DNA of 61,494 nucleotides, taken from positions 1-61,494 of IMG/VR virus record IMGVR_UViG_3300030099_003489; one strand, given 5' to 3'. Below are positions 37,840-47,415 of the stretch, one piece after another. The notes beneath the pieces are model-generated. The model saw nothing but the letters and a program-made list of their open reading frames with translations. It did no database searches and had not been told where the DNA came from. This stretch comes from a virus. The translations under genes were made by a program, and so were the position numbers. Each line of letters opens with the position of its first letter. Positions within the stretch are counted from its first letter, which is position 1.

Positions 37840-37940
37840 ATTCCTTCCTCCACGAATAATCTGATTCTCTCATCTGTCTCTGCATTCAATTTGTCAATCT
37901 CTTCTTTCCATTTCCTTGCTATCTCAAGCAGTCTGCTCAA
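37818..37940 (-). CDS. Possible 40-residue helical peptide after the portal
   Basis: A TTG start overlapping the portal stop as TTGA would give SRLLEIARKWKEEIDKLNA followed by ETDERIRLFVEEG, a clean amphipathic helix. It fills the gap between portal and the EF-hand-like gene in the same overlapping style as its neighbours. The TTG start and small size make this uncertain. Confidence 0.35.
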   Translation of the reverse strand: MSRLLEIARKWKEEIDKLNAETDERIRLFVEEGIWNGKKY

Positions 37941-39643
37941 CCAACCCGCCTCTCAGTTCTTCTGTCCACATTCTCATTTCCTGCTTCTCTTGGTAATCCT
38001 GTAAGTCTTTTATCTGGACCAACACTCATACTTGGTTTGGCTCTAGCGGCAGGTGGGTTTTCTTGAGGTTTTCCTTCACCCTCTCCTTTTACCTTAGCAG
38101 GTAGTCCCTCTTCCTCTAGAGTTGTATTTCTCTGTCCTGCCTCCATCATTTCTCCTAATCTAGATTGGTCTATGTTCGTACCTGCGTATGGGTCTGGTTT
38201 GAAATCTCCACCTCCACCTGCATCGGAACCCATTGCACCCTGTGCCTTACCTTCTCCTTCTGGTCTTTCCTTTGTAAAGATGAATCTACCCTCATCATCC
38301 ATATCTACCTCAAACCCTAGATTCTTTATTTGTCCTGCAATACCCACTTCGATTTCTCTCAGTCTCTTCTCAGCAACTTGGTCTTCTTCTTCTGATGGTG
38401 GTAGTTGTAGTTCCCAATCTGTTATTCCGAATTGCTCTGTGACAAATGGAAACACGTAATTATTCCAGATGGTCTGTGCCATTTCTACTGCTCTGTTTGT
38501 AACTAGAATCTGTAGTCCTTCGTTGTTTAACCCACCACTAGTGGATGGGTCATTCTGGAATATCTTACTAACACCATAGAATGCAGAAATCCTGTCTCTC
38601 AGGTCTTCCTTGACTGCAATGTAATCCATTTCCTTGATGCTATCCATGAAGTTGACCCACTCAACTGAACCTTTTCCTCCTTCTGCTTCTATACCCATTA
38701 CAGGAATGAAGTGTGGGTCTTGCTCCATTTTCTCCTTGACGCTACGCCAAAATGATTTCATCGAATCCATATTTCTAGTTTGAACCGCAAGCAATCCTCT
38801 AGGCATACGTGCTTTGGTGTATGATGAATTGACGTAGTTCTCCATTGCAATTAGAGTAGTAATGTGATTCCACAGTGTTAGAACAGGAGATTGCCCATAG
38901 AGCCTACTTGGTGAGTACTTGCTGAAATGCAATACTTCTCCCTTGATGAAATATTGGTCATCTCCCTTTGCTCTATTGACATAATGAACAGGATGTAGTC
39001 TGCCTTGACATTCTTCACACATGCCACCTGCTTCTTCGGAGAAATAGTTTCTGTGTCTGAGACAAGTGTATCCATTAACACCCTTCTGTCCCAACTCATC
39101 AGCAAAGATATGCATAGTTACAGGGTCGCCTCTGTATATCTCCTTGATTCGATGCATCTTGATTTCACTATCACTATCCATGAAGTATTCCTTGACTAAA
39201 ACGAGATAAGCATCATCCATGATGTTCAAGTCATCCTCTAGTTCCTTCAATACGTCTATGAATAACTGCTCGGATTTGTTTACGTACCTCTCCATGAACT
39301 TATGAGCGTAAGTCAATTGTTTCGGGTCCGGTTTCTTTAGATTAGTTGAGCCACAGTCAATACATTGCTTAGTAGCACTTTTGTGTTCCTTACCACAGTC
39401 TGCACATTTGACCGTGAATTTCTCTTCCCACACGTAACCTCTTCTGAATATCTCATTCTTCAACTGCGTAATACAAGTTCTCAGAATTACGGACTGAGTT
39501 GACATATGAAACAGAATCGGAGCCGTAATCATATAGTTCGTGCTTCTTTCCTGTATTCCGGGATTGTACACGTTTCTGTCTACAGGTTTAGGAGTTGTTC
39601 TCCTAAACAGGTTAGTTATGCTAAATCGTCTTTTTTCTACCAT
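37937..39643 (-). CDS. Portal protein with inserted zinc sites
   Basis: 568 residues. The core is portal-like: N-terminal wing (TAPILFHMSTQSVILRTCIT), a clip/stem region with DRISAFYGVSKIFQNDPST and GLNNEGLQILVTNRAVEMAQ, and a disordered P/G/E-rich C-tail. Two unusual metal sites are present: C80-x2-C83 ... C94-x2-C97, a zinc ribbon, and C194-x2-H197 ... C209-x2-C212. The gene sits between the LAGLIDADG protein and the head assembly genes, downstream of the large terminase. It forms the dodecameric DNA gate of the procapsid. The zinc sites probably stabilise wing loops; this is inference. Confidence 0.85.
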   Translation of the reverse strand: MVEKRRFSITNLFRRTTPKPVDRNVYNPGIQERSTNYMITAPILFHMSTQSVILRTCITQLKNEIFRRGYVWEEKFTVKCADCGKEHKSATKQCIDCGSTNLKKPDPKQLTYAHKFMERYVNKSEQLFIDVLKELEDDLNIMDDAYLVLVKEYFMDSDSEIKMHRIKEIYRGDPVTMHIFADELGQKGVNGYTCLRHRNYFSEEAGGMCEECQGRLHPVHYVNRAKGDDQYFIKGEVLHFSKYSPSRLYGQSPVLTLWNHITTLIAMENYVNSSYTKARMPRGLLAVQTRNMDSMKSFWRSVKEKMEQDPHFIPVMGIEAEGGKGSVEWVNFMDSIKEMDYIAVKEDLRDRISAFYGVSKIFQNDPSTSGGLNNEGLQILVTNRAVEMAQTIWNNYVFPFVTEQFGITDWELQLPPSEEEDQVAEKRLREIEVGIAGQIKNLGFEVDMDDEGRFIFTKERPEGEGKAQGAMGSDAGGGGDFKPDPYAGTNIDQSRLGEMMEAGQRNTTLEEEGLPAKVKGEGEGKPQENPPAARAKPSMSVGPDKRLTGLPREAGNENVDRRTERRVG

Positions 39644-40998
39644 TATGCTATCACACCTTCAAGTCTATCCATTTCTACCATCTTGGAATTCCCATGCAAT
39701 TTTGCAACGGTGTCAATGTTAATGTCATATTGTGAAAAGTCGTATCCCACATGGTCCTTGTGGTTTTCGTATTTCATCAATTTGAATAGTTCGTCCTTTC
39801 TCTGGTCATACCACTCTGCCTTCTTATGGGATTTCTTCATTCGTATGAGTTCTAGAAGAATCTCAGCATTTGCCTTCTTCATCTTGAAGTGAGGTAAGCA
39901 CTTTGTTAGTAGTTCCTTTACGTCATCCATAGCATAGAAGTTCAATCTGTTTACTGGTCTTGTGTCCTGTGGTGATTTCTGGTCTAAATGCAGTCTGCCT
40001 ACTCCAAGAGACTTATGCATCTCCGTCATGAATGCCTTTCCTCTATCTCCAGTAGCAACAAGACCAACTCTAGGATTGTAGTTCTTGTCCATTGTGATGT
40101 ATCCGTCTGAGTCAATGAATGCGGCAGTATAGGCATAGATATCTTTCTTTATTTCATCGCTAAATTTGTACAATTGTCCTCTAACATTCGTGATGTTTTG
40201 ACTAGTAGCCATTTTGGATATGATAGTGGGTGATGTTTTCTTTTGTAGGGGTCTGGGTAGTCTGTCATGTATCTGCCTGACTGAGATACCGGGGTCATCA
40301 CAAACGTAAGTGAGAATCTGTTTCTTAATCTCATCTTTCTCAGACCAGTTAGCAAGATATTTCTTCTGATTCTTGAGTATTTTCTTGAATTCCTTCTTAG
40401 CCGATGTCATTTCCTTCGTCAATACACTATGGTCATATCCATATCTCAAACCACTACGGTCAATCTTGGCTTCCCAATACTTACAAAGAGTATCTATCAC
40501 TTCTCTCCGAGTATCTTCATCATCTATCTTAGATAGAGAGAGTAAGTTATCCTCTGAGCAAACCATGTCTTGCACTATTGGCTTGTACTTCTTGACCCAA
40601 TATATTTCATCAATGCTCTTACTCAAATGGTCACTGTATGCGTCAATGAGATTGTCAATTGACTGTGTAAATTCTACTTTTGTGTCACCTTTTAGAGTTC
40701 TTCTGTGGTATCTGAGGTCTTTCACGATATCTGGAATTGACTTGTCCTGTATCGTGTACTTAACCAACGGACTCTCTAAGGCTTTACGAGCCTCAGAGAG
40801 AGAAACCTTGTTTTCTCTAGCATAGTTTTTCTCGATGTCAAAATGACTACTGAGTGGTTGTTCTCCTAACCAATTTAAAATCATTAAATCCTTAGCCTTT
40901 TGTTGAGCCTTTTCTTTTTCATTATCAAACTCTTCAGCATTTTCTGCCAAATCACCGTACCTTTCTGATAAATCTCTAAGTTCATCGGCTTTTGACAT
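39643..40998 (-). CDS. Winged-helix protein with a LAGLIDADG endonuclease-like domain
   Basis: 451 residues, starting MSKADELRDLSERYGDLAEN after TTGGTGATGAAA; that GGTGA contains the terminase stop. Residues about 225-280 look like a winged helix (QILTYVCDDPGISVRQIHDR ... SKMATSQNITNVRGQLYKF). The C-terminal 160 residues contain AAFIDSDGYITMD at about 292-304, the LAGLIDADG signature with both acidic residues, followed by NRLNFYAMDDVKELLTKCL and a helix typical of the fold. There is no intron or intein boundary nearby: both flanking genes are intact. It could be a domesticated homing endonuclease serving in genome processing or packaging, or a free-standing homing gene. Confidence 0.7.
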   Translation of the reverse strand: MSKADELRDLSERYGDLAENAEEFDNEKEKAQQKAKDLMILNWLGEQPLSSHFDIEKNYARENKVSLSEARKALESPLVKYTIQDKSIPDIVKDLRYHRRTLKGDTKVEFTQSIDNLIDAYSDHLSKSIDEIYWVKKYKPIVQDMVCSEDNLLSLSKIDDEDTRREVIDTLCKYWEAKIDRSGLRYGYDHSVLTKEMTSAKKEFKKILKNQKKYLANWSEKDEIKKQILTYVCDDPGISVRQIHDRLPRPLQKKTSPTIISKMATSQNITNVRGQLYKFSDEIKKDIYAYTAAFIDSDGYITMDKNYNPRVGLVATGDRGKAFMTEMHKSLGVGRLHLDQKSPQDTRPVNRLNFYAMDDVKELLTKCLPHFKMKKANAEILLELIRMKKSHKKAEWYDQRKDELFKLMKYENHKDHVGYDFSQYDINIDTVAKLHGNSKMVEMDRLEGVIA

Positions 40999-41003
40999 TT
41001 TCA

Positions 41004-42443
41004 TCACCAATTAAGACCGAATATACCTTCGGCTACGGGTTTCGGAGATGGAGGGGCTTCATCAAAGATTCCCATGTCATCCAACAAAACAAACTGTTCT
41101 GATGGATTTTGTGTGGCGGCATTAGCAAGTGCTAAACTCATCACCAAATCGTCATGTGCGCCAACTCCCTCAAACTTTCCAGATTGGGTAATTGAGAACA
41201 TGGACAACTCTTCGATTAGTTTGTTCATTACCCTCCTACTAGCCTCATCCCCATAGGGGAACCTCATTTTACCATTCTCGATATTCATCTGGAGATTGAG
41301 AATTATCTCCTGTTTCTTCTTTCTAGTGGTATTGAAATCATGTATGTTCAAATCGGAGATGTTCCTCAGTTCTTGAGTGAATGCCTTAGCGAACGTATTA
41401 GTCTCATAGAATATTGCCTCTGGTTGGAATATCTTACCTATCAGTCTAATCTTATCCAGATTCTCTCTGAACTCAACATTCTTAGCACGGTCAATATGAA
41501 CGATAGTCTTGTTCATCTCGGCATCTACCTCAATGACCGTTATCACGTTATAGTCACCATCGGTTGAGATAGCCGGGTCAACTCCGACATAGTATTTGTA
41601 TCCCTTATCCTTCCTATGTCCTAGTTTTAACACGTAGTCCTTGTTCTTACAAGCCTCTACGAAATCTGGATTGAACAAAGATGTCCCGGTAGAGATGGGA
41701 ACACATAGGTATTCTCTTGTAAACTTGAGAGAACCTATCTCTGCTTTTCTCTGCATGAGTGCATCGTAGTCCCATCTATCAGGCCATAGTGGTTCATTCA
41801 ATGCGTTCAAACATGGGTATCTTCTAACTGTATATGCAGGGTTTTCCTCTAATTGTGCGAAGATGTCGGTATATGTGAATGGCGTTCCTATCATCCTTAG
41901 ATTAGCCGTATGATGTAGAGTGGGTATCATATCCCCGAAGAACCAATCCGTCACTCTTTGAATAGCAACAAGGCTGAACTCCTTCAAAGGGTCGTCAATG
42001 ATAATCTCCTGTGGGTGAAGACCACGAATCTGAGAACCTACCGACCTCTCAAGAACTGCATTACCATTAGTCAGTTGAATGTTACCGATAGCCCATCCAC
42101 GACTAGGTTTAAATTGCTTTAGTGCCGGATGATTGAAGTATCTGTCAATCTCCCTCATGTGAACTAGTGTCTGCTTCTGGTTAGATGAGATGTATAGCAT
42201 CTGATACGGTGGTTCTTGGAATATTAGATTCCACACTACCCAACTGTGCATGAATACTGATTTTCCGTGGTCACGACTACAAACTATAACAGTCCTGTCA
42301 GTGGAACTCATTGTATCCAACCATTCTTCCATGTATTTCGGAAACATCATTCCGAGTACGTTCTGAAAGAAATATGGGAAGGAGGTCTTGGATATCTCCA
42401 TATCCATCTCAGACATGAAATCCATGCCTTCTAACTCAACCAT
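41004..42443 (-). CDS. Terminase large subunit
   Basis: 479 residues. ATPase: Walker A-type CSRDHGKS at 55-62, motif near LYISSNQKQTLVHMREIDRY, Walker B IIIDDP at 147-152, coupling motif near IGTPFTYTD. RNase H-like nuclease: YYVGVDPAISTDGDYNV with Asp289, and a C-terminal HDDLVMSLALA. The protein pumps DNA into the procapsid and cuts concatemers. CGGTGAATCTAT upstream holds the previous stop. Length and domain order match the family. Confidence 0.93.
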   Translation of the reverse strand: MVELEGMDFMSEMDMEISKTSFPYFFQNVLGMMFPKYMEEWLDTMSSTDRTVIVCSRDHGKSVFMHSWVVWNLIFQEPPYQMLYISSNQKQTLVHMREIDRYFNHPALKQFKPSRGWAIGNIQLTNGNAVLERSVGSQIRGLHPQEIIIDDPLKEFSLVAIQRVTDWFFGDMIPTLHHTANLRMIGTPFTYTDIFAQLEENPAYTVRRYPCLNALNEPLWPDRWDYDALMQRKAEIGSLKFTREYLCVPISTGTSLFNPDFVEACKNKDYVLKLGHRKDKGYKYYVGVDPAISTDGDYNVITVIEVDAEMNKTIVHIDRAKNVEFRENLDKIRLIGKIFQPEAIFYETNTFAKAFTQELRNISDLNIHDFNTTRKKKQEIILNLQMNIENGKMRFPYGDEASRRVMNKLIEELSMFSITQSGKFEGVGAHDDLVMSLALANAATQNPSEQFVLLDDMGIFDEAPPSPKPVAEGIFGLNW

Positions 42444-42449
42444 ATAGAT

Positions 42450-45230
42450 TCACCGGAAATTTCCCTTGACATAATAGACAACCTCAGTTGGAACACCGTA
42501 TGCCTTGCTTATGCTTTCATGGGAATCCCTTTCATCTACTATGCCTTCGATTTCAAAAGGAGTAAGATTGACCTTGAATCTCTTCTCGATTTTCTCTATG
42601 GTCGAATTGACATGGTTGAAGTTATCCACCTTTCTGGTATTGTAGTATATCGGTTGGTCTGCCATTTTGCGTATTGCATCATGTGCATCTAATAGTTTCA
42701 AGTCTATCTCTGCCTTAGCGATATTCAAATCACGTATTGCAGACATGAATCTCTTGTGAACTTCGTTATCTGCATCTTTGGAACCTGCATCTTCTGCCGC
42801 GTATTGAATTGATTGTACTTGTGTGATAACTGCTTCCAATGGTAGGAGAATCGTGCCTTTCTCGGTATCGCTCGCTTGCTTGGGATACAAATCATCGAAC
42901 ATTTCCTTCCACTCACTAGTGGGTCTACCATTGAATACTATCTCCTTTCTGATATTATTCAATCTTAGGTTCTCGTCTAGAGAAGCACCCATTTCTATAT
43001 TCGCTTGCCTAGTAACATCGCCAACAGGACCAAACAACTCAACTAGAACGCTCACTACTTCCTCATACTTGTCTACTACGTCATCCAAGTCTTCATCGAG
43101 GTCTTCTTGAGCCAGTTCCTCTAATACTCTAGTTATATCATTCAATGCGTATTCGTCTACTGCTTCGTAGGCAGATTCAAGGTCTAGCATCAACATTAGT
43201 TTCAACGCATCAGCAAATTGCTCTTGAGAGTCATCTCTCTTGTAGGCTAGGAAGGAAGAATATGAAGCACTAGCCCACTTTGGCATATCTCCATCAAAAG
43301 GTAATAGTCTACTACGGTTAGGTGTAATGTAATATGATACCACTACTTTTAGTAAATCTCTAAATGCACTCACGAAATCCTTCAAGTCTTCCTTGACTTC
43401 ATCCGCTTCTGCTTCATCTATCAAATCTCTTGCACGACCTTCTATACCGGGAGCAACGTGATGTCTAACTGGAGTACCACCAACTATTGATTGCTGTGGA
43501 TTGACAAGAGTTGGCTTCCTAGATTTATCTGCTCTCTTACCCCATTGCAAGAAATCCTCTATTGCCTGTAGATACTTAGAGATACTAGCGTCATTATCTG
43601 CATAGTTCATTCTAGGGTTAGCATCCATTACCTCAGTTTTCAGTTTCTCAGTCAGAGGCAAATACAGATTCTCAGATTCATATGAATAGTCCTTGACTAC
43701 CTCATCGTTTATCTTCTTTAGGTGACGTTTCAAATCCTTCATTCCAGAGTCATTCTCAAACTTAGTTAGTCCTCCTACCTTAGCATAATAGTACACTTCA
43801 TTCTTTATTTTGTTCCAATTCTGTAGAAAGACAGCAGATTTCTGAAATAACTTATCGTTCTGATTATAATAGATATAGAAGAACAATGGGTCAGCAACTC
43901 CAGTACCAAATTCCTTTATCTCTTCGTCCAAGTCTTCGGAATCTGGTGCTTCATTACCATAGTCTATCTGCCCAACCTGCCCTACCCTTTGTCCATCCTC
44001 TATCTGTTCGTATCCGGCTAGTTCCTCTCCTTCACGGAAAGAGTCCTGTACCATCCGAGGAGTCAATCCCTCAGACTCTGCAAAGGTAGAGATATCATCA
44101 CTTCTATCTATTTTCATGTACTGTGCAAGTATCTTATGTGCCATTTCTGTGTCATCATCAATTGTCTTGATTTGGAATTTCTTCTTGTATTGTGCAGTAT
44201 CCGTATCAAATTTGTGAATGTACGAGAATTTATTCTGAGTAATTGTAGAATTGTGTTGAGCCTTGTAGTTCTCTATGGCCCTCTTCATCTCAGAATCTAG
44301 AAGACCATTCAATATTGAATCTGGAATTGAATCAGCCAAAGCGTAGAAACGTTCTGCTTTCTGTACCAAATCAGATTCAAGATTCTTCTTGGTGTTCCAA
44401 TAAGTGTAGATTCTATCTCTACGAGCATATTTCTTCAAATCCAATTTAGCGATGTACTCATCCACTTCCAATACGGTCATTCTTGATTTGCCCTTAGCCG
44501 ATAGCGCAGTTAATCTAGCCACTAATGGAGACAATTGTGTCCTACTTCCATAGGTATCCATGTACTCTTCGATTTCCTTTTTCATCTCTAAGTACTGTTC
44601 ATCGGTTTTTAGTCTAGCAGGGTCTATCTCACTAGCCTTGATGTTCATGGGTATTTTTTCTGGTGTCTTTACCTCTTTTCCTCTAAACAAAAACTCCGAG
44701 AGAATCGGTCTTAATGAATCAGTAGCAAGACCTCCTTCCATAGTTACTTCTTCATCTGAAACACGACCAAATCTATCAAAACCCGGCAATGTCTTGATTT
44801 TCTTAATCAGTCTGTTAAAGAGAACCTGCTTTGCATTTTGTGGGGTTCTGGTATCTCTAGAGGTAAACAATACAAACTTGTTCTCTAGCCAATTTCTAAT
44901 TGATTCAGGGTTGATTTTCTTAACAGAACCGTGAGATGAACTAGTAAATTGGTAGATATCCTCTTTACCAGCACGATAGAATAGAAAATCAGGGCTATTT
45001 ACTTCTGGTCTAGTTTCTGTAGTAGACATCTCAATTATCATTTCTATAATATCATCTTGTAGTTGTGAATTAGTAGCAACTCCTGTCAAATACTCTTCTT
45101 GTAATCTATCACTAGTTACTTCCCTTTCAGCGTCACTTATGTCTCCGTAATCATAGTCGTACTCATAGTAGTCGTCAACTCCCTCGGACCCTTCTTTGAT
45201 GAAAGCCTCATTCAGTTTCGCTGTTGTCAT
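42450..45230 (-). CDS. Very large hydrophilic protein, unknown
   Basis: 926 residues, ATG after GGAGGAATACTGA, overlapping the previous gene by 23 bases. The N-terminus is strongly acidic and Tyr-rich (DDYYEYDYDYGDISDAERE). The body is almost all charged helix with many D/E/K/R, for example RVLEELAQEDLDEDLDDVVD. No enzyme motif, transmembrane segment or W-tag was found. With the neighbouring 593-residue gene it occupies the place where many large viruses encode internal core or packaging accessory proteins. Function is unknown. Confidence 0.55.
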   Translation of the reverse strand: MTTAKLNEAFIKEGSEGVDDYYEYDYDYGDISDAEREVTSDRLQEEYLTGVATNSQLQDDIIEMIIEMSTTETRPEVNSPDFLFYRAGKEDIYQFTSSSHGSVKKINPESIRNWLENKFVLFTSRDTRTPQNAKQVLFNRLIKKIKTLPGFDRFGRVSDEEVTMEGGLATDSLRPILSEFLFRGKEVKTPEKIPMNIKASEIDPARLKTDEQYLEMKKEIEEYMDTYGSRTQLSPLVARLTALSAKGKSRMTVLEVDEYIAKLDLKKYARRDRIYTYWNTKKNLESDLVQKAERFYALADSIPDSILNGLLDSEMKRAIENYKAQHNSTITQNKFSYIHKFDTDTAQYKKKFQIKTIDDDTEMAHKILAQYMKIDRSDDISTFAESEGLTPRMVQDSFREGEELAGYEQIEDGQRVGQVGQIDYGNEAPDSEDLDEEIKEFGTGVADPLFFYIYYNQNDKLFQKSAVFLQNWNKIKNEVYYYAKVGGLTKFENDSGMKDLKRHLKKINDEVVKDYSYESENLYLPLTEKLKTEVMDANPRMNYADNDASISKYLQAIEDFLQWGKRADKSRKPTLVNPQQSIVGGTPVRHHVAPGIEGRARDLIDEAEADEVKEDLKDFVSAFRDLLKVVVSYYITPNRSRLLPFDGDMPKWASASYSSFLAYKRDDSQEQFADALKLMLMLDLESAYEAVDEYALNDITRVLEELAQEDLDEDLDDVVDKYEEVVSVLVELFGPVGDVTRQANIEMGASLDENLRLNNIRKEIVFNGRPTSEWKEMFDDLYPKQASDTEKGTILLPLEAVITQVQSIQYAAEDAGSKDADNEVHKRFMSAIRDLNIAKAEIDLKLLDAHDAIRKMADQPIYYNTRKVDNFNHVNSTIEKIEKRFKVNLTPFEIEGIVDERDSHESISKAYGVPTEVVYYVKGNFR

Positions 45231-46989
45231 TCAGTATTCCTCCTTCATCTTCTAACCATTTCTTAGTAGGTGTACCAACAGTCTTAGATTCCTCTACCAT
45301 AACTTCTTTAATAGCGTTTATGAAAGACTTACGAATTCTATCATAGTTTTCTTTTACTCCCTTTAGTAAAGTATCAATGCCATCACTAAATGTAGGTTGT
45401 CTTCTCATGTTAGACATAACCATGTTCAGAGAATTAGTACCAGTATAGGCATACTCTATTTCACGTAATAGTTCTATTACATCTTCGACTCTCAATCTGT
45501 TAATATCGTATTGCTCATCTTTTAGAAGATGAAACAGGGTTTTTAGTTTCAATGATGCAACAGTTGACCTTTCATCACCATACTTCATTGAAAGCAAATC
45601 TTTCATCTTACCCGCCCTGAAAAATAAATCCTGTAGTATCTCCGTGCTATCTGGTGTTGCTCTCCTTGTGCCATCATTCAATTCCTTCATGTTAGAGAAT
45701 GCCGCCCTTCTTGTCTCATCCTTGAAGAAATTTCTAACATCCTTCGTGCTAGTTAGATTTCCAATTGGCAAGGCACTACGAATGTCTGCATCTGCTTGTC
45801 TTCTTTCATCTCTCCTATTGGGGTCATAATGTATGGTTTGCCAATCATTCAGCGAGTTCCACTTGTCACTAGATACCTTAGATTTTCCAGTTACATCAAA
45901 GGACTTTATCCAATTATTCCAATTTTGCTTGAGTTTTCCGGGATTACCATCTTTATCTTCATCGTTCTCTATTTCCTCAAAGAACTTACTTAGGTTTCTT
46001 GTTCTACCTACGGTTGGTATAGCCTTTGAACCAGTTTTTCTATAACCCGACTGTACCTCTACAAGTTCGTTGAATTTTTCTTGTACATTAGCAGGAACTT
46101 CAGCAGAAGTAGTACCACTCATTGCCCTTTTCTTTCTTCGCTCCTCATCACCTAATACACCGATTTCCTTAGTTGCTTCTTTTCCCGCATCGGTTATCTT
46201 TCTGAATGCTAAGTCCCGTATTGCCATTGCTTGTTGCGTTGTTCCCTTTACCTCGATATTGAAATCATCACTATCTAAATCGAAGTCCTCCTTATCTAGA
46301 ATGTAGTTTAACGCAGGTGGCATTCTGATTGTAGATTTCTGCGTAATAGACTTCAACGGCTGATTCTCAAAGGTCTTAGGGAACAGTTCTCTTCTTTGCT
46401 TTCCAGAAAACTGCTTATCTAGAATAGTAAATTTGAAGAATTTTATGGCTTTTTCTGCTGTGATTCTATCTGGACTAGTCTGAGGCTCCATCTCTGATGG
46501 AGGTTTGAAATCTAAAACTTGTCCTACTACACTAGAATGTAATGAAGGGTTATCCCTAACGTAAGCATATATTTTTTCTTTCAAGTTTAACTGTCTAATC
46601 ATATTCTTGAATTTTCTCCTATTCTCAAAGGTCTGCGCTCTCTGAGTATTCTTACCAGCAACTAGGTCTTCTAACGGTTGGTGTTCTCCTTCTAGATACC
46701 GATTGATGAATTGAGCAACTCTATCTCTGTTGATATCTCTTTGACGATATCTTCCTTCATCTTCCAATTCCGTCAATACCTGTTTCGCTCTAGCGATGAT
46801 TGGTGAGTACATTTGCTCATCAAGCCCAGTTGAAGGCCAATCAAACTCCACAATTTTCTTCATTGCGGTTTTTACTGGTCGTGCTTTTCTTTGATTGTTC
46901 TTAACATCCTGAATTAGTTTGTCCTTTATTTCATCCGTAGCAACATCTGTTGTGTTTGGATAACTTGCTTTCAAGATTTCATGCCACAT
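45208..46989 (-). CDS. Large W-tag protein (MWHEILKASY)
   Basis: 593 residues. It begins with MWHEILKASYPNTTDVAT directly after GGGTGATAGT, which contains the stop of a zinc-ribbon gene. The remainder is charged and mostly helical (RKFKNMIRQLNLKEKIYAYV; EKFNELVEVQSGYRKTGSK), with no recognised fold. It shares its tag with the small proteins upstream, suggesting a common destination, possibly the capsid interior. Function unknown. Confidence 0.58.
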   Translation of the reverse strand: MWHEILKASYPNTTDVATDEIKDKLIQDVKNNQRKARPVKTAMKKIVEFDWPSTGLDEQMYSPIIARAKQVLTELEDEGRYRQRDINRDRVAQFINRYLEGEHQPLEDLVAGKNTQRAQTFENRRKFKNMIRQLNLKEKIYAYVRDNPSLHSSVVGQVLDFKPPSEMEPQTSPDRITAEKAIKFFKFTILDKQFSGKQRRELFPKTFENQPLKSITQKSTIRMPPALNYILDKEDFDLDSDDFNIEVKGTTQQAMAIRDLAFRKITDAGKEATKEIGVLGDEERRKKRAMSGTTSAEVPANVQEKFNELVEVQSGYRKTGSKAIPTVGRTRNLSKFFEEIENDEDKDGNPGKLKQNWNNWIKSFDVTGKSKVSSDKWNSLNDWQTIHYDPNRRDERRQADADIRSALPIGNLTSTKDVRNFFKDETRRAAFSNMKELNDGTRRATPDSTEILQDLFFRAGKMKDLLSMKYGDERSTVASLKLKTLFHLLKDEQYDINRLRVEDVIELLREIEYAYTGTNSLNMVMSNMRRQPTFSDGIDTLLKGVKENYDRIRKSFINAIKEVMVEESKTVGTPTKKWLEDEGGILNDNSETE

Positions 46990-46993
46990 ACTA

Positions 46994-47155
46994 TCACCCT
47001 ATCACTTGTCTGAAACCACATTCAGAACATTCATACTTTGCCCTTCCTGTTTTTTTCGCTCTGTTAGAATAACTTCCCGGTTTCATACTAAAAGTTCCTT
47101 TGGCCCCACACTTAGGACAATTCAATCCTTTTCTTACTCCCTCAAACCAACTCAT
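46994..47155 (-). CDS. 53-residue W-tag zinc-ribbon protein
   Basis: MSWFEGVRKG is followed by CPKC and, about 26 residues later, CSEC, a four-cysteine zinc ribbon (ending GFRQVIG). It overlaps the upstream gene as ATGA and is coupled to the downstream gene, so the frame is well supported although it is short. Such ribbons often bind nucleic acid or bridge proteins. Confidence 0.68.
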   Translation of the reverse strand: MSWFEGVRKGLNCPKCGAKGTFSMKPGSYSNRAKKTGRAKYECSECGFRQVIG

Positions 47156-47415
47156 TCTCTCTTCTCCTCTAATTGAGGATGAAACTTCAAAGTCACCTTC
47201 TTAGCATCCTTCTTGATAGATTTACCATCAACTAGAACCTCAACTGGATATGGCTTATGCTTGTCATACCAATATGCAACTTCATAACCTCCATTTTTCA
47301 AAAGTTCAACAAGTAGTCCTCTATCATATTCTTTATCTTCTGCTTGTAGGACTTTCTGAGTTCCTCTTGGTAGAGTTAAATCAGATTTTTTCTTAATGAT
47401 AGATTCCCAACTCAT
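47152..47415 (-). CDS. W-tag protein (MSWESIIKKK)
   Basis: 87 residues: tag, then a small alpha/beta domain (RGLLVELLKNGGYEVAYWYD; PYPVEVLVDGKSIKKDAKK). ATGA overlap on both sides. It looks like a compact ferredoxin- or ubiquitin-sized fold, but no family is recognised. Confidence 0.58.
   Translation of the reverse strand: MSWESIIKKKSDLTLPRGTQKVLQAEDKEYDRGLLVELLKNGGYEVAYWYDKHKPYPVEVLVDGKSIKKDAKKVTLKFHPQLEEKRE

Noticed and set aside
39643-42443. Intein or intron in the large terminase or portal because of the adjacent LAGLIDADG domain
   Set aside because: Both genes are full length with continuous motifs and no splice-like junctions.
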